The position numbers were made by a program, and so were the translations under genes. 8,494 nucleotides of DNA from CAZYPB01 sp964649265 (lineage in GTDB: Archaea > Micrarchaeota > Micrarchaeia > Burarchaeales > JAKAKT01): positions 1-8,494 of the forward strand of contig CAZYPB010000060.1 in assembly GCA_964649265.1 (NCBI GenBank). The letters are read 5' to 3'. This document shows, in pieces, positions 1 to 5,876 of the stretch (position 1 is its first letter; every line of letters begins with the position of its first letter). The notes below the pieces were generated by a model, which searched no databases, was not told the origin of the DNA, and saw only the letters and a list, made by a program, of their open reading frames with translations.

Positions 1-550
1 ATCCCATAAGCAGAGCCATGATGACAATTGGAATAAAAATAGCAACAACTCCCTTTCCAAAATCTATGCCATGTGCGACCTGCAGTACAATTACATATAA
101 ATACAAAACAGCAACCAATACAACCGTTCCCAGAGGAAGGCCAAAGCAGCATAAGGTTATTGTGCCAATTACTGCCCCTCCGATACCTGATAGCACAGTC
201 ATCCCGGGATATATTATTGCAAGAAGGTATGTCTGGGTTTCAAAGTTTCCTGTACCTCCTACTAGCTTTGCTCCGATGTAATATATTCCTGATGTAATGA
301 AAAAAACAAGAGTGTTCAAAACAGTTCCAGCAACAAAAACAACTACTGACCAAATAACTGCCTGCTCAAGGCTGAAAAACGAGAATCCGATGAAAACAGA
401 ACCTGCAACTATAACTGAAATAACCATGGAGAAAGCCAATATTATTCTAAACGACTCTCCGAAACTTGCGTTCTCTCTGTGTTTCTCAAGTGCCTTCTTA
501 GGATCACCCGGAATCTCTTTCCAGAGGGTTATCATTTCAAATAGATCCAT
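1..550 (-). CDS. Yip1-family multi-spanning membrane protein, 3' end cut by window edge
   Basis: The reading frame runs off the left edge, so 183 N-terminal residues are visible without a stop codon. A short soluble N-terminus (residues 1-33, with a Trp-Lys-Glu-Ile-Pro segment) precedes about five hydrophobic spans near 35-58, 65-95, 108-128, 135-160 and 167-183. The segment GGTGNF followed by an aliphatic stretch ending in YPG, and a later HGIDFGKG loop, resemble archaeal Yip1-domain integral membrane proteins, a poorly understood family tied to membrane organisation. The ATG start is supported by a TATA box centred about 26 nt upstream, which places the transcript start at or next to the ATG, so a leaderless mRNA is likely. 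The fold family is fairly secure; no specific function can be given. Confidence 0.75.
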   Translation of the reverse strand, partial: MDLFEMITLWKEIPGDPKKALEKHRENASFGESFRIILAFSMVISVIVAGSVFIGFSFFSLEQAVIWSVVVFVAGTVLNTLVFFITSGIYYIGAKLVGGTGNFETQTYLLAIIYPGMTVLSGIGGAVIGTITLCCFGLPLGTVVLVAVLYLYVIVLQVAHGIDFGKGVVAIFIPIVIMALLMG

Positions 551-570
551 GTAATCGATTTGTTTCCCCA

Positions 571-580
571 AATATAAAAA
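571..580 (-). promoter_or_regulatory. TATA box of the Yip1-family gene (leaderless)
   Basis: Read on the minus strand this is TTTTTATATT, a good archaeal TATA element. Its centre is about 26 nt from the ATG, the usual TATA-to-start distance, so transcription should begin at the start codon. It lies just before the stop codon of the upstream gene, so the membrane protein can be transcribed independently. Confidence 0.55.
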
Positions 581-1606
581 CTAGTTGCTTTTCTGTTTTT
601 TCTGATTAGGTAAGGCTATCTCCTGTGGGGATATTACACACCTTATCTTCCTTATTCTTTTTACAAAATCATTAAGGGGCGTCTTCTGTATTCCTTCCTT
701 GCTTCCTGCAAAATGATACACATTTCCTTTATAGTAGATCCCCCAATGTTCTCCCCCGCCAGTCCCGGTCCAGGAATGCCCCTGAATGAAAACACCATCC
801 ATGTTTTTCAGTTCATTAAGTGCCCGTTTGTTTCCCCTCCCGCCATACCATTTCCAGACACTCCACCCGTTGATCCTTTCCTTCTCCATCACCCGTGTTG
901 AATCGGCAGAATAATCCCTAACATATTTCTGCAGATAATCGCTCCCCCGCGCTTGGGAAAGAACAAAGGTGCAGAAATCAAAGCAATCATTATCATGCTT
1001 CTTGTATCTTCCCATCACATCCACGCCAATTGAATCAAGGGCATAGGCTACCTCTGCCATTCTCCCCACCTTCTCACCCAGGGTCTCTCCCTCTATCCTA
1101 AATGCAACGTTCTTTATCACAGACCCAGCTTTCAATTTATCGTCAGGTATCTGGAAGAGATGAGGGTAATGTACTTGGAAATATATCTGAAGCTGTACAT
1201 TGCTCGGAGGCACGTAGTATATCCTCTTTGTCTTCTCCAACTTACTCCTCATCCAGGATATCGAGAGATTGTCTTTTGTAGCACTCAACTCAGACAATGT
1301 TTTAACAAGAACCGCATTGTTAAGGAAGTCATTACTATGAAGCCCGTCTCCAAATCCATGTTTTTTCTTTCCATCAAGTAGTCCTTTGAGCGTTCTGTTT
1401 ATCTCCGCATCCGAGATCCCCCGGACCTGCGCAGACGTTATCTGATTACTAAGTTTTTCAAGTACATAGCGGTGCACTCCATCCACAAATATCTTCTCGC
1501 TGTAGAATGATCTAAGAAGATCAACCAATCCCTCATCAATCGTCTCATTCAGGGTTTTTCTTGGTATGTAGACAAGCGTGTCTTCTCTGTCTGTCATGGA
1601 GCTCAC
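581..1606 (-). CDS. NlpC/P60-like (papain-fold) cysteine hydrolase with novel N-terminal domain
   Basis: This 341-residue protein has no signal peptide or membrane span, so it should be cytoplasmic. The C-terminal half carries the sequential signature of NlpC/P60-type papain-fold enzymes. A Cys-containing helix start, DCFDFCTFV, places the likely nucleophile at Cys208. An EHWGIYYKGNVYHFAG segment supplies His287 and a possible third polar residue, His298. In known families this fold cleaves peptides or amides or transfers acyl groups; the substrate here is unknown, and archaea generally lack the murein that bacterial members cut. Residues 1-160 are mostly helical-looking, polar and not recognised. 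Start choice: GTG at the first base sits about 26 nt from a TATA box (leaderless), while an ATG three codons later has a GGTG about 8 nt upstream. The family call rests on motifs only. Confidence 0.6.
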   Translation of the reverse strand: MSSMTDREDTLVYIPRKTLNETIDEGLVDLLRSFYSEKIFVDGVHRYVLEKLSNQITSAQVRGISDAEINRTLKGLLDGKKKHGFGDGLHSNDFLNNAVLVKTLSELSATKDNLSISWMRSKLEKTKRIYYVPPSNVQLQIYFQVHYPHLFQIPDDKLKAGSVIKNVAFRIEGETLGEKVGRMAEVAYALDSIGVDVMGRYKKHDNDCFDFCTFVLSQARGSDYLQKYVRDYSADSTRVMEKERINGWSVWKWYGGRGNKRALNELKNMDGVFIQGHSWTGTGGGEHWGIYYKGNVYHFAGSKEGIQKTPLNDFVKRIRKIRCVISPQEIALPNQKKQKSN

Positions 1607-1627
1607 ACCATATTCTGCACTTTCCGG

Positions 1628-1636
1628 TATAAAAAG
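1628..1636 (-). promoter_or_regulatory. TATA box of the NlpC/P60-like gene
   Basis: Minus-strand CTTTTTATA lies in the 41-base gap before the gene. Its centre is about 26 nt from the GTG start, which favours that start as a leaderless one; use of the ATG three codons on would give a leader of about 9 nt containing GGTG. Confidence 0.5.
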
Positions 1637-1647
1637 ATAGGTGGGGA

Positions 1648-2379
1648 TCAGCCGTACATTGGCCCAAGTCCCTGCACTTTCTTGTAATGCTCATGAGCTG
1701 TTTTCGCGTTCTCCATTATATCTTTCATCTTGCCCTCTATTGTCTTTGATTCATTGACAAGCTCCTTTGTGTCTATGTCAACATCTATGAATTTCTTCAG
1801 TTTTTCTAGAACCATTGCAGCTGCAAGCGGGTCCATAAAATCAGGTTTAGCCTCAGCAAGGAGAGAAGCTGCTGGGAACTTCTTTGATGCGCACTCAGCA
1901 AGCAGCACTCCGCTTACCCCAGTTGTTGCTCCTTCCTTTATCATCTTTATTCCCTTCCCTTGCAAGCTCTTTCTGAGATCCGGTGTGCTTGCAATACCAT
2001 AGACGTCCTTCTGCTCCCCCTGAATCGATATCCCACCCAATGAGAATATCTGCTTAACTTTGTGTTCAGATGCCCATTGGATTATCTCTGACGAAAGTTG
2101 GTGTATTGTTCCCATTGGAACGGTGAATTCGCTGAAAAGTATTACTAGGTTGTATTTTTTTGATTTGTAAATCCTGGCTGGGTGTAATGGCTGGTAGTTA
2201 TGAACAGCAGCTATTGGCGGAAATTTCTCTGAGACTATATATCCAAGGGGTTCCATCTTAAGTTTCTCAACCATATAACTTGCAGATATGGTTCCAACAA
2301 GACCAACACCTGGAAAACCCTCTATTAGGATTGGTTTGTTTAGATCGAATTTAGATACTTCCTTTATTCTCACAGCCAT
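1648..2379 (-). CDS. PAC2-family proteasome assembly/activator protein with C-terminal HbYX tail
   Basis: The 243-residue protein shows the hallmark PAC2 N-terminus: a short basic start, then PILIEGFPGVGLVGTI (residues 16-31), then EKFPPIA and a central LFSEFTVP segment and LGGISIQG. Archaeal members (PbaA/PbaB type) form oligomers that help assemble or activate the 20S proteasome. The last three residues are Met-Tyr-Gly, which fits the hydrophobic-Tyr-any (HbYX) tail that docks into proteasome alpha-ring pockets. Residues 205-237 look like a charged helix presenting this tail. The frame is open further upstream for 54 codons, but the family's conserved sequence begins at this ATG, a TATA box lies about 33 nt before it, and the longer version would overlap the divergent gene's start. 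The other gene of the archaeal pair and the proteasome subunits are not nearby. Confidence 0.85.
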   Translation of the reverse strand: MAVRIKEVSKFDLNKPILIEGFPGVGLVGTISASYMVEKLKMEPLGYIVSEKFPPIAAVHNYQPLHPARIYKSKKYNLVILFSEFTVPMGTIHQLSSEIIQWASEHKVKQIFSLGGISIQGEQKDVYGIASTPDLRKSLQGKGIKMIKEGATTGVSGVLLAECASKKFPAASLLAEAKPDFMDPLAAAMVLEKLKKFIDVDIDTKELVNESKTIEGKMKDIMENAKTAHEHYKKVQGLGPMYG

Positions 2380-2406
2380 TTGATCACGCAACACGTTTCC
2401 CCTGAG

Positions 2407-2417
2407 TTTATATAAAT
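2407..2417 (-). promoter_or_regulatory. TATA box of the PAC2 gene, perfectly palindromic core
   Basis: The core TTTATATAAA reads the same on both strands. Oriented leftward it predicts a transcript start about 7 nt before the PAC2 ATG. Oriented rightward it would start near 2438, upstream of the divergent coiled-coil operon, so it could serve both directions. No dedicated TATA box is stronger in this intergenic stretch. Confidence 0.5.
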
Positions 2418-2435
2418 CTTTTGAAGCCCGATACA

Positions 2436-2443
2436 TTAAAATA
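2436..2443 (+). promoter_or_regulatory. Possible TATA box of the pilin-like operon
   Basis: TTAAAATA is centred about 26 nt before 2466, giving a leader of roughly 8 nt that contains GGTG five bases ahead of the GTG start at 2474. The element is weaker than the palindromic TATA upstream, which is an alternative promoter for the same operon. Confidence 0.35.
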
Positions 2444-2473
2444 CTGACCCCGAGATACTCTACTGGTGCTTGA

Positions 2474-2785
2474 GTGTCGGAGATAAACACCCTAATAGAC
2501 ATGCTATGTGTACTTTTCCTAGCAGTTGGATTGATTTTCATATACTATATCTCAAGGCTAAACCAATACAATGAGGCTTCGCTGAAAAGAACAAGAAGAA
2601 GAATAGAGGATGCAGCATACTACCTTTCCAAACTTGAGGAGCAGATAGAGGACATAGAATCACAGACCCATAAAAAGATAGAAAAACATGAGCTTGAAAC
2701 AAGAATTAAACTAACTGCGTCTGACAATGTATTGACAAGAATGGCCAAACGCGTCGCCCAGAAGAGGAGGTTAGCAAAGACATGA
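2474..2785 (+). CDS. Small membrane-anchored coiled-coil protein
   Basis: A 103-residue protein with one hydrophobic span (about residues 10-26, rich in Leu, Val, Phe and Ile) followed by an Arg/Lys-rich turn and a heptad-like charged helix (about 33-75), ending in a strongly basic tail. The positive residues after the span predict a cytoplasmic coiled coil anchored by its N-terminus. I do not recognise the family. Start: GTG is the first possible codon (a TGA precedes it in frame) and has GGTG five bases upstream; an ATG nine codons on would give a 94-residue version but lacks a well-placed site. The gene's TGA overlaps the next ATG by four bases, so the two are translationally coupled. Its layout resembles the first 100 residues of the next gene, suggesting that the pair are paralogues or coiled-coil partners. 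Confidence 0.7.
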   Translation: MSEINTLIDMLCVLFLAVGLIFIYYISRLNQYNEASLKRTRRRIEDAAYYLSKLEEQIEDIESQTHKKIEKHELETRIKLTASDNVLTRMAKRVAQKRRLAKT

Positions 2786-3504
2786 TTGAAGAACTACAGA
2801 TCTCTCAGCAATCAGCTGCTCTGCTTGTGTTCACAGCACTCTTCCTATACTGGTTAATACGTTATGCAAGCGGCCTTCGAAAGGAGTCGATAGAGAAAAG
2901 GGAGGGCATAGAATCAGACATGCATGATCTTGAGGAAGTTGCAAAGAAGCTGGAATCAGACATAGATGACATGTACAAGAAACTTGATGGAAAGGTTGAC
3001 CAGATACACCTTGAACTGAAATTGGAAGAACTTGAGAAGAAAAGGGCAAAGCTCATTCAGGATGCAATAGAGATAAGTAAGAAAGCTCAGGCGTCCATAG
3101 AGCTCATGGCCATATTCACCCTGCTTCTTCTTCCAATTGCAATAGGGTTCATCTATGCATATGATACAATAAGTGACTCAAACAAGTACAAAGCAGATGT
3201 CGCATTGGACAGAATGAAGTCAACTGCAGAGAAGCTCTATGTTGAGGGCCCAGGCGCAAGCTCTCTGGTTTACGTTGATCTTCCGGGAAGCATAGACTAC
3301 AACTCTTCATACGTAGGAAACCCATCAAGCGGAGAGGGGAGATATCTGTCGCTCAATGTTTCCGGGTCGGAATCCTTCAGACTCTTGGATTCATGTGTTG
3401 GGGGTGACTGGCCAAATACGTCTGGAGGAAAAGTAAAGTCTGGTTTTGTCGTGTTTAATATGACCGTTAATTCGTCAGGCTGTGTTGTTATATTATCAAG
3501 GTGA
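2782..3504 (+). CDS. Pilin-like protein with internal class III signal after TM plus coiled coil
   Basis: A 240-residue protein in three parts. First, a hydrophobic span (11-27) followed by Arg/Lys. Second, a long charged helix with coiled-coil character (about 30-98). Third, the class III signature KKAQASIE (100-107) leading into a second span (108-127) and a beta-rich external domain with five Asn-X-Ser/Thr sequons and a Cys pair (205, 234). Class III signals normally sit at the extreme N-terminus of archaeal pilins and guide cleavage by the prepilin peptidase. Here the signal is preceded by about 100 residues, and no ATG, GTG or TTG lies in frame just before it. The topology is consistent: N-terminus out, coiled coil in, KKAQ on the cytoplasmic face, sequons outside. 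The start overlaps the previous stop (ATGA). The product is probably a surface-filament or adhesion component; function is inferred only from the signal and its neighbours. Confidence 0.75.
   Translation: MIEELQISQQSAALLVFTALFLYWLIRYASGLRKESIEKREGIESDMHDLEEVAKKLESDIDDMYKKLDGKVDQIHLELKLEELEKKRAKLIQDAIEISKKAQASIELMAIFTLLLLPIAIGFIYAYDTISDSNKYKADVALDRMKSTAEKLYVEGPGASSLVYVDLPGSIDYNSSYVGNPSSGEGRYLSLNVSGSESFRLLDSCVGGDWPNTSGGKVKSGFVVFNMTVNSSGCVVILSR
3500..3504 (+). promoter_or_regulatory. Ribosome-binding site GGTGA inside the upstream stop region
   Basis: GGTGA matches the TCACC of the archaeal 16S 3' end and lies five bases before a TTG codon that begins Met-Lys-Ala-Gln. It also overlaps the GTG start candidate and the TGA of the previous gene. 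It supports the shorter TTG start of the class III pilin-like protein. Confidence 0.4.
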
Positions 3505-3887
3505 AAGATTTGAAAGCCCAGGTTGCACTTGAATATATATTTGCTTTTCTTATGTGGCTTTTCATATGTTCGATAATATATTTCGCACTAAACCCGTACA
3601 TAGTAACCTTAACAGCACAGTATACTCTTGTTGGTTATTCCGAAACAGTGCAGGGGATAAATGAAGTGGCTCTTTCTGATGTAGACGGGTTGAGATACAT
3701 TTACGTCCATCAAAACATAAACAACACTCTTTCTTTTAACAATACAATAGCAGTTCTACACACTGAGAACAGGGATATTATCATACCTTCGCATGTGGCA
3801 TATCTTTACGCAGAGGATTTTCACAGGGGGGATAAATTTCTTATAAAAAACCAGGATGGCGAGATCCTGATACCAAAGGTGTCATAA
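3501..3887 (+). CDS. Class III signal peptide (pilin-like) protein
   Basis: A 128-residue protein starting with a short basic leader and the class III motif KAQVALEY, followed by a hydrophobic helix to about residue 30. This is the standard archaeal prepilin layout: cut by the EppA/PibD-type peptidase before the Gln, with the helix packing into a filament core or initiating complex. The remaining hundred residues are beta-rich with two overlapping Asn-Asn-Thr sequons (Asn74 and Asn80) and no Cys in the external part. The GTG start used here overlaps the upstream stop (GTGA). A TTG three codons later, preceded by GGTGA at 5-base spacing, would give the leader MKAQ, identical to that of the next gene, and may be the true start. 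It is too small and unlike typical archaellins to be called one; a minor pilin or pseudopilin is the best reading. Confidence 0.75.
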   Translation: MKDLKAQVALEYIFAFLMWLFICSIIYFALNPYIVTLTAQYTLVGYSETVQGINEVALSDVDGLRYIYVHQNINNTLSFNNTIAVLHTENRDIIIPSHVAYLYAEDFHRGDKFLIKNQDGEILIPKVS

Positions 3888-4387
3888 TGAAAGCCCAGGC
3901 AGCAGCAATAGACCTTGTCTTCGCAACAATAATATTCCTTTTAATGGCATTCACTTTAGTTTCTTTTATGCATTCAGAAATAAAGAACACTGAGGTCATT
4001 TTTTCAGATGATAAGAGGGATAGGTTCACCCAAGCAGCAGCATCCCAGCTTGCATTCTCAGGAGGAAGACCAGAGAACTGGGATTCCTCAAACTATGAAA
4101 GAATAGGCCTCTTATGTGGTCAAGGAGAGCTCTGCACACGCAAGGTCACAGCACTTAATTCACTCTACTCGTCTGATTACAACTCGACAAAAGATAAGCT
4201 GAATCTTGGGTCTTATGATGTCTCAATATACATCTGTTCCCCAACCAATTACTCAAACTGCGATTACAACATAACAACATCTGAAAGGGATTCCAACAGA
4301 ACTGCATCAACAGCTGTTTCAAGGGCAGAGAGATTATCGGAACTGGATGGAGAGATTGTTTCAGTCATAATCTACAGCTGGGAATGA
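3887..4387 (+). CDS. Class III signal, pilin-like secreted protein with GxPxNW motif
   Basis: The 166-residue product begins MKAQAAAID, a class III-type leader with an acidic residue just after the Gln, then a hydrophobic helix (about 8-29). The external part has a GGRPENW segment (59-65) followed by IGLL. Many archaeal pilin-like proteins carry a comparable 'Gly-X-Pro-X-Asn-Trp then Ile-Gly-Leu' stretch. Four sequons (Asn99, 121, 128, 137) and four Cys (77, 83, 117, 125) point to a glycosylated, possibly disulfide-bonded extracellular domain. The start overlaps the previous stop by one base (TAATG), with GGTG five bases upstream, so it is the fourth coupled gene of this operon. The stop codon abuts the stop of the convergent archaellum gene with no base between. 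The pilin-like class is well supported; the exact role is not. Confidence 0.75.
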   Translation: MKAQAAAIDLVFATIIFLLMAFTLVSFMHSEIKNTEVIFSDDKRDRFTQAAASQLAFSGGRPENWDSSNYERIGLLCGQGELCTRKVTALNSLYSSDYNSTKDKLNLGSYDVSIYICSPTNYSNCDYNITTSERDSNRTASTAVSRAERLSELDGEIVSVIIYSWE

Positions 4388-4846
4388 TCAGCAGTCAGAG
4401 AAATAGACGGAATCGTATACTCCATTTTCAGATACAACTCTGAGCCTGTGGTAACCAGTGCCAAAAGCAGTTGTTGTGTTAAACCGGGCAACCTGCGTTG
4501 GCTCCCAAACACCAAGAGAAGAATAGTCTGTCCAACCCCCGTTGTCAAAGATTTCTATTGAGCTAACTGGGATAAACGCCCCATCCTCAAATATTGCTGT
4601 TGTATTTGCATCCAGAAACGAACCTCCTGTGTTTTTCACATAAAGGCTTGAGTACCCCCCAATATAACAAGTATCACTTATTATCGATATGTCTGTTTTT
4701 ATCTGCTCTGAAAGCGAACTCGATTTCTGATTAAAAGAATTCATCACTCCAGTTATCGCAGCAGTCATAACGCCGACAAGCGCGAGAGCAACAATTGCAG
4801 CAGCTATAAAGAAGATTGCCTGCGTTACACTTGATCCAAAACCCAT
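4388..4846 (-). CDS. arlG: Archaellum stator-like protein ArlG (FlaG)
   Basis: A 152-residue protein with an uncleaved-type hydrophobic N-terminal helix (residues 5-30) and then a beta-rich domain. Landmarks of the FlaG/ArlG family are the LSEQIKTDISIISD segment (45-58), the SLYVKNTGG strand-turn (67-75) and the late RVVSENGV (136-143). In characterised archaella ArlG forms filaments capped by ArlF that link the motor to the S-layer in the pseudoperiplasm. Two Cys (60 and 152, the last residue) could pair. Sequons occur at Asn81 and Asn123. The GGTGA ribosome-binding site overlaps the ArlF stop codon and sits four bases before this ATG, so arlF and arlG are coupled. The N-terminal MGFG matches that of the ArlF neighbour, in keeping with their common origin. 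No motor genes (arlH, I, J) or archaellin lie in the window, so a pilus-like use of the same stator parts is also possible. Confidence 0.8.
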   Translation of the reverse strand: MGFGSSVTQAIFFIAAAIVALALVGVMTAAITGVMNSFNQKSSSLSEQIKTDISIISDTCYIGGYSSLYVKNTGGSFLDANTTAIFEDGAFIPVSSIEIFDNGGWTDYSSLGVWEPTQVARFNTTTAFGTGYHRLRVVSENGVYDSVYFSDC

Positions 4847-4850
4847 TCAT

Positions 4851-4856
4851 TCACCT
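4851..4856 (-). promoter_or_regulatory. Ribosome-binding site of arlG, overlapping the arlF stop
   Basis: On the minus strand GGTGA follows directly from the TAG of arlF and lies four bases before the ATG of arlG. A second ATG immediately after it is out of frame, so this site selects the MGFG start. Confidence 0.5.
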
Positions 4857-5823
4857 ATGAACAGTCATATGTTCCATATGCGGTTATTCCATTCTCAGTA
4901 ACAACCATAACAGTGTGGCCGTTCTGGGCACTACTCATATCATAATATATCATATTAATATCTTTGGTAGGGGAGAGAACTACATTGAGTGAATCATTCA
5001 GAGCATAGGTGACATCAAGGTATGGATCACTTGTCCTCCCTGTGTTTTCTGTTTGTGTAATATCTATCTGAGCATAGTTGTTGTTCCCTATTGCAGAGTC
5101 AATTCTCAGTTCAAAATCCGTGTCCCCCCCTTTGTTTACATTTGCTCCGGGCATGGAAACTCCTTTCCACCCAGTTGCTTCCTGATAATCAAGTTCATCC
5201 AAATAAACGAACCTACCCCAGTCTGCTTGAGTTAATGCTGCCCCTATTATGTCCGTACCAGTGTAATAATCAACATTCCAAGTTGGGGAAACATCCGTTT
5301 CAAAATATGTAGCATAAACATACAGATATGCGTCAATAACAGTTACATCATCCCTTATTGCTGAAGTGTTAAAACTTAGGTAAGTTCTGAATTCAGTGGT
5401 TGCTCCTATTGTGTAGTTTTCAATGTATGAGATATTTACATCATCCACAACAGCATATGTCGACCCATCGTATGATATGTATCCATCTACATCATTCCTA
5501 GAATAGAACCTATCTGTCACTGATGTGTTATCAAGACTTAGCATCCCATTATTGTCAAGCACATTCATCTTACTCACGCGCAACGCTCTTCCACCACTGT
5601 TCCTCACTTGCACGCTTAGGTTATAATCAGCGCAGCTTCCCTCAACAGTAATGCTATCTATTGTTATGTCTGTTTTCTGCTGCTCTTGATGGCTATGGCT
5701 CTGTACTATAAAAGATTCCGAAATCTTTGATGCGCCTGCCTCAAGTATGGGATATGTTACTACAATAGCTCCAACTACACCGAGCAAAATCAGCGCAACT
5801 GCAATAATCGTACCAAATCCCAT
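4855..5823 (-). CDS. arlF: ArlF-like (FlaF) archaellum stator protein with inserted beta-sandwich domain
   Basis: The N-terminal MGFG, hydrophobic helix (5-28) and QQKTDITIDSI segment (48-58) resemble FlaF/ArlF, the S-layer-binding tip of the archaellar stator. The C-terminal stretch (about 279-322, ending GHTVMVVTENGITAYGTYD) matches the closing strands of the ArlG neighbour. The protein is 322 residues, about twice the usual ArlF length. The excess lies between these halves (about 104-275). This block has DGYISYDGSTY, then RTYLSFNTSAI followed by IDAYLYVYA, and ends in DPYLDVTY. That pattern recalls DNRLRE-like or phage-type surface beta-sandwich domains ('FDTSxI...AxLxLY'). Several sequons (Asn68, 99, 130, 136, 152, 276) mark it as extracellular. 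It precedes arlG with an 8-base gap. ArlF identity is good; the insertion is inferred from motifs. Confidence 0.7.
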   Translation of the reverse strand: MGFGTIIAVALILLGVVGAIVVTYPILEAGASKISESFIVQSHSHQEQQKTDITIDSITVEGSCADYNLSVQVRNSGGRALRVSKMNVLDNNGMLSLDNTSVTDRFYSRNDVDGYISYDGSTYAVVDDVNISYIENYTIGATTEFRTYLSFNTSAIRDDVTVIDAYLYVYATYFETDVSPTWNVDYYTGTDIIGAALTQADWGRFVYLDELDYQEATGWKGVSMPGANVNKGGDTDFELRIDSAIGNNNYAQIDITQTENTGRTSDPYLDVTYALNDSLNVVLSPTKDINMIYYDMSSAQNGHTVMVVTENGITAYGTYDCS

Positions 5824-5853
5824 TGTCTATCAACGTATGATAAAGCAGCACTG

Positions 5854-5861
5854 CTTAAATC
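5854..5861 (-). promoter_or_regulatory. Possible TATA box of arlF
   Basis: Minus-strand GATTTAAG sits in the 53-base gap after the MinD-like gene. It predicts a start about 9 nt before the arlF ATG. The same octamer stands before the hydB-like gene at a similar distance, which makes it more credible. It would give arlFG its own promoter besides read-through. Confidence 0.4.
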
Positions 5862-5876
5862 ATTTTCGGGTTCCTT

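Noticed and set aside
18..554. Plus-strand open frames at the left edge
   Set aside because: The minus strand here encodes a coherent Yip1-like membrane protein with its own TATA box.
581..1606. LRAT/H-rev107-type acyltransferase
   Set aside because: The HWGIY motif fits, but LRAT-type proteins have the His before the Cys; here the Cys comes first, as in NlpC/P60.
2380..2541. 54-codon N-terminal extension of the PAC2 frame
   Set aside because: It has no family similarity, runs through the TATA box and overlaps the divergent gene's start; the PAC2 conserved region begins at the internal ATG.
3060..3110. Possible frameshift or gene fusion artefact before the class III motif
   Set aside because: The frame is continuous, there is no start codon or ribosome-binding site near the motif, and topology makes sense as one protein. 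Kept as a testable doubt only.
3501..4387. Calling the class III proteins archaellins
   Set aside because: They are single, dissimilar and short, and lack the long conserved archaellin N-terminal helix pattern; pilin-like is safer.
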